DNA of 64,000 nucleotides from the NCBI RefSeq assembly GCF_000482785.1, contig NZ_KI519499.1:705776-769775 (forward strand), read 5' to 3'. The DNA comes from Derxia gummosa DSM 723 (GTDB taxonomy: Bacteria; Pseudomonadota; Gammaproteobacteria; Burkholderiales; Burkholderiaceae_E). The stretch's first letter is position 1; the number at the start of each line of letters is the position of its first letter. Of this stretch, positions 59,064 to 64,000 are shown piece by piece. The position numbers and the translations under genes are program-made. The notes below the pieces were generated by a model, which searched no databases, was not told where the DNA came from, and saw only the letters and a list, made by a program, of their open reading frames with translations.

Positions 59064-61480
59064 TTCGTCCCCTTCCAGCGCCGCAGCGTCAGGGCGTTCG
59101 TCACGACGCTCACGCTGCTGAAGGCCATTGCCGCGCCGGCGACCACCGGACTCAGCAAGCCCGCCGCGGCAAGCGGGATCCCGATGACGTTGTAGGCGAA
59201 GGCCCAGAACAGGTTCTGGCGGATCTTGGTGTAGGTACGCCGCGAAATGTCGATTGCGTCGGCGACGAGGGCCGGATCGCCGTGCATGAGCGTGATGCCC
59301 GCGGCATGCATGGCGACATCGGTACCGGTGGACATCGCAATTCCCACGTCGGCGGCCGCGAGTGCCGGCGCATCGTTGATGCCATCGCCCACCATTGCGA
59401 CCCGGCCGCCGGCCGAGCGCAGTTCGCCGATGATGCGCGCCTTGTCCTCGGGAAGTACCTCGGCGCGCACATCGTCGATGCCGAGCGTGCGCGCGACCGC
59501 GCCGGCGCTACGCGCGTTGTCGCCGCTGATCAGCACGGTGCGCACGTCGATGGCATGCAATGCGCGGATCGCACCGGCGGCCTCGGGCTTGATCTCGTCG
59601 CCGAAGGCCAGCAAGCCGAGCGGACACCGAGCCGCGCCGTCCTCGGCCAGCCATGACACGGTGCGCCCAGCCGCTTCATGCGGCCCCGCAAGCGCTTGCA
59701 TCGTCATCGCGTCGATGCCGGTTTCGATCATCCAGCGCGTGCTGCCAAGACGCAGGACACGGCCCGCGACCACGGCCGACATGCCGCGTCCGGGCAGGGC
59801 GCGCAGGTCACTCGCTCCAGTCACCGGCGCGCCACCGCGTCGCGCTGCCTCGGCGACGGCGCGCGCCAGCGGATGCTCGCTGCCGGACTGGATCGCAGCC
59901 GCGAGACCGAGTAGTTCCCCCGCGCTCGTGGCCGCATCGACCGGCTCGCAGGCGAGCAGTTCCGGATGGCCGCGCGTGAGCGTGCCGGTCTTGTCGAAGG
60001 CGACGATGCGCAGCTCGTGCGCGAGTTCGAGCGCCTCGGCGTCCTTGATGAGGATGCCGCGCCGCGCCGCCGCGCCCGTGCCGACCATGATTGCCGTCGG
60101 TGTCGCGAGACCCAGCGCGCAGGGGCAGGCAATCACCAGCACGCCGACCGCGTTGAGGATCGCGCGCTCCCAGTCGCCACCGGCCAAGCCCCAGCCCAGC
60201 AGCGTGAGCAGCGCGATGCCCATCACCACCGGTACGAACACCGCCGCCACCCGATCGACCAGCTGCTGGATCGGCGCCTTGGCGGCCTGGGCGTTCTCGA
60301 CCAGTCGGACGATGCGCGCGAGCGTCGTCTCGGCGCCAACGGCGGTTACCGTCACCAGCAGCAGGCCGTCGCCGTTGACCGCGCCGCCCGTGACCCGATC
60401 GCCGACAGCCCGCGCGACCGGCAGGCTTTCGCCCGTCACCAGCGACTCGTCAACCTGGCTCTCGCCTTCGAGCACCGTGCCGTCCGCCGGCAGGCGCTCG
60501 CCCGGCCGCACGACCAGCGTGTCGCCCGTGCGCAGTTGCGCGAGCGAAATCTCGACATCGCCATCCGGCCGCCGCACCCGCGCCGTGTCGGGCCGCAGCG
60601 CGTTGAGCGCCCGGATCGCCTCGGTCGTCTGACGCTTGGCGCGCGTCTCCAGCCACTTGCCGAGCCGCACCAGCGTGATCACGACCGCCGACGCCTCGAA
60701 GTACAGATGCGGCATCGCCTCGCGCGACGCGGCCAGCTGCCACAGGCTGAGCCCGAACGCCGCCGACGTACCCAGCGCGACCAGCAGATCCATGTTGCCG
60801 GCCCCCGCGCGCAAGGCCTTCCAGCCCGCACGGTAAAAGCGCGCGCCCAGCCAAAACTGCACCGGCGCGGCCAGCGCGAATTGCAGCCAGCCATCGAGCA
60901 TCCAGTGCCTGCCGGCGAGTTCCGCGAGCATCGGCAGCACGAGCGGCAAGCTCAGCGCCGCGCTGATCGCGACCCGCGCGCCCTCGCCGATCGCAATCCC
61001 GGCGGCCGGAGGCGGCGCATCCGCGGGCGACTCGGCGGCCAGCAGCTCGTAGCCCGCGCGCTTCACCGCCGCCATCAGCTCCGACGACGACGACTGCCCG
61101 GGCACGAGACGGATCTCCGCAATTTCCGTCGCGAGATTCACCGTCGCCGACACGACGCCGGGCTGGCGCATCAGCACCTTCTCGATACGTGCGGCACAAG
61201 ATGCGCAGGTCATGCCACGCACGGCGAAGCGCAGCTCCTGCTCGCCCACGCGGAATCCGGCCTTCTCCACCGCGCCGCGCAAGGCATCGAACCCGACATC
61301 GCCCGCCGTGCGCACTGCGGCCGACTCCATGGCCAGATTGATGCTCGCCGACTCGACGCCCGGCACACGGCGCAGCACCTTCTCGATGCGCGTCGCGCAG
61401 GCGGCACAGGTCATGCCCTCGACCGGAAAGCTCCAGTCGCGCGACGCGGAAGCGGGCTTGCTGTCGGTAAGGCTGTCCAT
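59060..61480 (-). CDS. copA: Copper-translocating P1B-type ATPase
   Basis: An 806-aa Cu(I)-exporting ATPase. Two N-terminal heavy-metal domains carry [11 protein letters not shown] (Cys25, Cys28) and [10 protein letters not shown]; eight transmembrane helices include the CPC motif in [13 protein letters not shown]; the phosphorylation site is [14 protein letters not shown] and the hinge [21 protein letters not shown]. It removes copper from the cytoplasm. ATG 61480 has GGAGCG upstream; the frame is open further up. No CueR-like site was recognised upstream. Copper handling also fits the multicopper oxidase, but the two are 15 kb apart. Confidence 0.94.
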   Translation of the reverse strand: MDSLTDSKPASASRDWSFPVEGMTCAACATRIEKVLRRVPGVESASINLAMESAAVRTAGDVGFDALRGAVEKAGFRVGEQELRFAVRGMTCASCAARIEKVLMRQPGVVSATVNLATEIAEIRLVPGQSSSSELMAAVKRAGYELLAAESPADAPPPAAGIAIGEGARVAISAALSLPLVLPMLAELAGRHWMLDGWLQFALAAPVQFWLGARFYRAGWKALRAGAGNMDLLVALGTSAAFGLSLWQLAASREAMPHLYFEASAVVITLVRLGKWLETRAKRQTTEAIRALNALRPDTARVRRPDGDVEISLAQLRTGDTLVVRPGERLPADGTVLEGESQVDESLVTGESLPVARAVGDRVTGGAVNGDGLLLVTVTAVGAETTLARIVRLVENAQAAKAPIQQLVDRVAAVFVPVVMGIALLTLLGWGLAGGDWERAILNAVGVLVIACPCALGLATPTAIMVGTGAAARRGILIKDAEALELAHELRIVAFDKTGTLTRGHPELLACEPVDAATSAGELLGLAAAIQSGSEHPLARAVAEAARRGGAPVTGASDLRALPGRGMSAVVAGRVLRLGSTRWMIETGIDAMTMQALAGPHEAAGRTVSWLAEDGAARCPLGLLAFGDEIKPEAAGAIRALHAIDVRTVLISGDNARSAGAVARTLGIDDVRAEVLPEDKARIIGELRSAGGRVAMVGDGINDAPALAAADVGIAMSTGTDVAMHAAGITLMHGDPALVADAIDISRRTYTKIRQNLFWAFAYNVIGIPLAAAGLLSPVVAGAAMAFSSVSVVTNALTLRRWKGTK

Positions 61481-61658
61481 GCGGGCGCTCCGTGTTGCCA
61501 GTCGGCATTGCTGGCGGAAACGACATTGTGCGGCGCGCGAAAACCGGACGCTCGACAAGCAGCGTCACCGCGGGTGCTGACGAATCGTCACTGTGAAGGC
61601 GATATCCCGCAGGCAGCTTGGCACATCGGCGAGGTCGTCACACGCGGCGAGGAGTGGC

Positions 61659-61913
61659 ATGCAAGCAACCCTGAATCTGCTGCAATGGCCTGCGATGGCC
61701 GTCACGCTGCTCGCGGCATGGCTCGTCGCATCGGCATCACAGCAGCGCCGCAGGATCGGCTTCTGGTGTTACCTGGGCAGCAATGCGCTGTGGGTGACAT
61801 GGGGCGTGACCACGGGTTCGTGGGCGCTGGTCCTGCTCCAGTTCGGTCTGGCAGCCATGAACTTGCGGGGCATGCGCAAGAACTCGCGCAGCTCGAAGCA
61901 AACAAAAGACTAG
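61659..61913 (+). CDS. Small integral membrane protein
   Basis: An 84-aa protein with three hydrophobic segments (LLQWPAMAVTLLAAWLVA, RIGFWCYLGSNALWVTWGV, ALVLLQFGLAAMNLRG) and a basic C-terminus (RKNSRSSKQTKD). It resembles short membrane proteins widespread in proteobacteria; no function is assigned. ATG 61659 is preceded by GAGGAG. Divergent from copA; the region upstream does not show a clear promoter. Confidence 0.7.
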   Translation: MQATLNLLQWPAMAVTLLAAWLVASASQQRRRIGFWCYLGSNALWVTWGVTTGSWALVLLQFGLAAMNLRGMRKNSRSSKQTKD

Positions 61914-61922
61914 GCACAAAGC

Positions 61923-61951
61923 AAAAGAGGGAAGCGGAAGCTTCCCTTTTT
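61923..61951. terminator. Bidirectional intrinsic terminator
   Basis: GGGAAGC (61929-61935) and GCTTCCC (61940-61946) with loop GGAA, AAAAG before and TTTTT after. It lies between the small membrane gene and the tRNA-Gly gene, which converge. Confidence 0.85.
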
Positions 61952-61959
61952 GCCGAACT

Positions 61960-62035
61960 TGGAGCGGGAGACGAGTCTCGAACTCGCGACCTCAACCTTG
62001 GCAAGGTTGCGCTCTACCAACTGAGCTACTCCCGC
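61960..62035 (-). tRNA. tRNA-Gly (anticodon GCC)
   Basis: 76 nt with encoded CCA. Acceptor GCGGGAG pairs with CTCCCGC, D-arm AGCTCAGTTGGTAGAGC, anticodon loop TTGCCAA with GCC, T-arm GCGAGTTCGAGACTCGT. Confidence 0.97.
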
Positions 62036-62095
62036 ATTGCTCCGCAACTTTTGGTTGCTTGCCGAATTGGCGCTCGGCGTTGAGCAGAGATTGCG

Positions 62096-62123
62096 ATTAT
62101 AGAACGCATTCTCGACTTGTCAA
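62096..62123 (-). promoter_or_regulatory. Consensus sigma-70 promoter of tRNA-Gly
   Basis: On the minus strand TTGACA (62123-62118), 16-bp spacer, TATAAT (62101-62096), a full match to the consensus hexamers. The tRNA begins about 60 bp later. Confidence 0.88.
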
Positions 62124-62152
62124 ACCTATGCGCTTTTGAAGATCAATCAGTG

Positions 62153-62746
62153 TCATTTATGCGACTGCGTACGCTCGGCGATCTGAGGCCAAGCGCGGCG
62201 CAGGTAATACAGCATGCTGATCACGGTCAGCACCGCCGCAAGCCAGGCAAGCGCATCGCCGACGCGTCCGGTATCGATCGACTCACCGGCAATCACCAAT
62301 GGGTCGTAGTACAGCAGCATCGGGATCGCGACCATCTGCGCGGCGGTCTTTACCTTGCCGATCATGTTCACGGCCACCGCCTTCGAGGCGCCGATCTGCG
62401 CCATCCATTCGCGCAGCGCGCTGATGGTGATCTCGCGGCCGATGATGATCAGCGCGATCAGCTCGTGCACGCGCTGGAGCTTGAGCAGCATGAGCAGCGC
62501 CGCCGCGACCATGAGCTTGTCCGCGACCGGATCGAGGAAGGCGCCGAACTGCGAAGTCTGGTTCCAGCGCCGCGCCAGATAGCCATCGAACCAGTCGGTG
62601 AGCGCGGCCGCCGCGAACATGGCGGTCGCGACGAGGTTCTGCATCTGCCGCGAAAGCAGGTCTTCGGGCAAATAGAAGATTCCGACGATGAGCGGAATCA
62701 GCACGATGCGCGCCCAGGTCAGAAAGATGGGGAAGTTGAATGGCAT
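62153..62746 (-). CDS. pgsA: CDP-diacylglycerol--glycerol-3-phosphate 3-phosphatidyltransferase
   Basis: A 197-aa CDP-alcohol phosphatidyltransferase with about five membrane segments. The family signature is seen as DWFDGYLARRWNQTSQFGAFLDPVADKL (DGxxAR...GxxxDxxxD). It makes phosphatidylglycerol phosphate, the precursor of PG and cardiolipin, in the inner membrane. ATG 62746 gives MPFNFPIFLTWARI. It follows uvrC and precedes tRNA-Gly on the same strand, an arrangement common in proteobacteria. Confidence 0.95.
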   Translation of the reverse strand: MPFNFPIFLTWARIVLIPLIVGIFYLPEDLLSRQMQNLVATAMFAAAALTDWFDGYLARRWNQTSQFGAFLDPVADKLMVAAALLMLLKLQRVHELIALIIIGREITISALREWMAQIGASKAVAVNMIGKVKTAAQMVAIPMLLYYDPLVIAGESIDTGRVGDALAWLAAVLTVISMLYYLRRAWPQIAERTQSHK

Positions 62747-62901
62747 AGGGGCGCGATTCTAGCGACGGGCCGCTTGCGGCAATCCGTCGTTGCGTCGTGG
62801 CGAAAATGCGGCACGCGCAGCGAGCGGGCAGCAGCAGGCCGCCCGACGAGGATGCGGCCAACCGCTTGCTCGCGGCGCCCCCTGCCGCGGGCTCTCGCCG
62901 C

Positions 62902-64000
62902 TCAATGCAGCCGCCGATAGATCTCCTCGGCCAGCGTGCGCGAGATGCCGTCCACCGACGCGAGGTCGTCGATGCTCGCGTTGGCCACGCCGCGCAGCCC
63001 GCCGAAGCGCGTCAGCAACCGCTGGCGCCGCTTGGCGCCGACGCCCTCGATCTCCTCCAGCGCCGACACCTGCCGCGCCTTTGCGCGCTTGCTGCGCATG
63101 CCCGTGATCGCGAAGCGGTGCGCCTCGTCGCGGATCTGGGCGACGAGCATGAGCGCCGCGCTCCCGCCGCCGAGCAGCAGCTCGGGCCGGCCGTCGGCGA
63201 AGACGAGCGTCTCTAGCCCCACCTTGCGGTTCTCGCCCTTCTTCACGCCGACCAGCACCGACATGTCGAGCCCGAGTTCGGCGAACACCTGGCGCGCCAT
63301 CTCCACCTGCCCCGTGCCGCCGTCGATGAGCACGATGTCTGGCAGTTCCATCTCGCCGTCGGCCACCTTCGTGTAGCGGCGCATGAGCACTTGGCGCATC
63401 GCGGCGTAATCGTCGCCGGGCGTGATGCCGGTGATGTTGAAGCGCCGGTACTCGGCGTTCTGCATCGCGTGATGGCAATACACGACGCAGGACGCCTGCG
63501 TGGCCTCGCCCGCCGTGTGGCTGATGTCGAAGCATTCGATGCGCAGGTTTTCGAGGTCGTCGGCGCCGAGTTCCATGCCGAGCGTCTCGGCGAGCGCGGC
63601 GGTGCGCGCCTGGGCCGAGCCCTGCTCCGCGAGGTTGCGCGCAAGCGCGATTTCGGCGTTGCGCGTGCATTGCTCCAGCCAGGAGCGGCGCTGGCCTTGC
63701 GGCTGCTTCAGCCAGCTCACGCGGCGCTGGGCCACTTCGGTGAGCGCGTCCTGCACGGCCTGCATCGCGGGCGTGAACTCGGCGATGACGACGGCGGGCA
63801 GCGGCTGGTCGGCGTAGTGCTGGACCATGAAGGCTTCGAGCACGCGCTCGGCGAGCGGGCGGTCGTCGTCGAGCGCGTCGGCATCGACGATGTGCTTCGG
63901 GAAGTAGGCGCGGTCGCCCAGATGCCGGCCGCCGCGCACCATCGCGAGATTGACGCAAGCACGCCCGCCGCCCACCGCCACCGCGAGGATGTCGATGTCG
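62902..64000 (-). CDS. uvrC: UvrABC excinuclease subunit C, C-terminal part (cut by right edge)
   Basis: The frame is open from the right edge to the stop at 62902, about 366 codons, so the N-terminal GIY-YIG nuclease lies outside. Visible are [31 protein letters not shown], the RNase H-like UvrC domain [20 protein letters not shown] and [22 protein letters not shown], and the C-terminal helix-hairpin-helix ([39 protein letters not shown]). UvrC makes both incisions in nucleotide excision repair together with UvrB, also in this window. Confidence 0.94.
   Translation of the reverse strand, partial: DIDILAVAVGGGRACVNLAMVRGGRHLGDRAYFPKHIVDADALDDDRPLAERVLEAFMVQHYADQPLPAVVIAEFTPAMQAVQDALTEVAQRRVSWLKQPQGQRRSWLEQCTRNAEIALARNLAEQGSAQARTAALAETLGMELGADDLENLRIECFDISHTAGEATQASCVVYCHHAMQNAEYRRFNITGITPGDDYAAMRQVLMRRYTKVADGEMELPDIVLIDGGTGQVEMARQVFAELGLDMSVLVGVKKGENRKVGLETLVFADGRPELLLGGGSAALMLVAQIRDEAHRFAITGMRSKRAKARQVSALEEIEGVGAKRRQRLLTRFGGLRGVANASIDDLASVDGISRTLAEEIYRRLH

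Overview
The window is about 64 kb of GC-rich chromosome (mostly near 70 percent GC by eye), densely packed with housekeeping and metabolic genes. No insertion sequence, CRISPR array, rRNA or plasmid marker was seen. Gene content and order (isc operon preceded by a low-molecular-weight phosphatase, fdsGBA-fdhD-fdsD formate dehydrogenase, a valine-degradation operon, a lolC-lolD pair beside recJ, prfB-lysS) suggest a free-living aerobic betaproteobacterium, probably Burkholderiales. Only the class is a firm inference.

Layout. 1-8.1 kb: 5' end of comEC (cut by the edge), tatD, a D-hexose-6-phosphate mutarotase, dinB, rlmJ, a proline-rich TonB-like protein, then a minus-strand group with an atypical response regulator, an isolated flgH, a lipoprotein and a helical hypothetical protein. 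8.5-18.2 kb: an OxlT-like MFS transporter and a valine/propionate operon (mmsA, mmsB, 3-hydroxyisobutyryl-CoA hydrolase, acyl-CoA dehydrogenase, acyl-CoA synthetase) divergent from a LysR regulator. 18.5-19.5 kb: an AT-rich two-gene islet encoding an SLT-type lytic transglycosylase without signal peptide and a secreted Ivy-like lysozyme inhibitor, which looks like a toxin/immunity pair. 19.5-30.7 kb: lolD, lolC, an RpfE-like protein, recJ, a frameshifted DUF1631 gene, prfB with its programmed +1 frameshift, a hypothetical gene and lysS. 30.8-31.8 kb: tRNA-Asp and a decayed DUF1566 gene.

31.8-38.5 kb: the iron-sulfur operon iscR-iscS-iscU-iscA-hscB-hscA-fdx-iscX on the minus strand, with an IscR-type operator upstream and an intrinsic terminator between iscA and hscB, preceded by a phosphatase gene. 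38.7-46.8 kb: uvrB, an aspartate/aromatic aminotransferase, a multicopper oxidase whose ribosome-binding site lies in a leader hairpin, a 3-hydroxybutyryl-CoA dehydrogenase and an FdsR-type regulator. 47-55.2 kb: the molybdenum NAD-dependent formate dehydrogenase operon, a thioredoxin and purT. 55.2-64 kb: a HAD hydrolase, tRNA-Arg, a TetR regulator, tRNA-Ser, lysC, copA, a small membrane protein, tRNA-Gly, pgsA and the 3' part of uvrC (cut by the right edge).

Points worth attention: the transglycosylase/Ivy pair; an over-represented 14-bp palindrome TGNAANCGNTTNCA lying inside GC-rich coding genes; a response regulator lacking its phospho-acceptor Asp; the RBS-occluding hairpin before the oxidase; and two frameshift-damaged genes.
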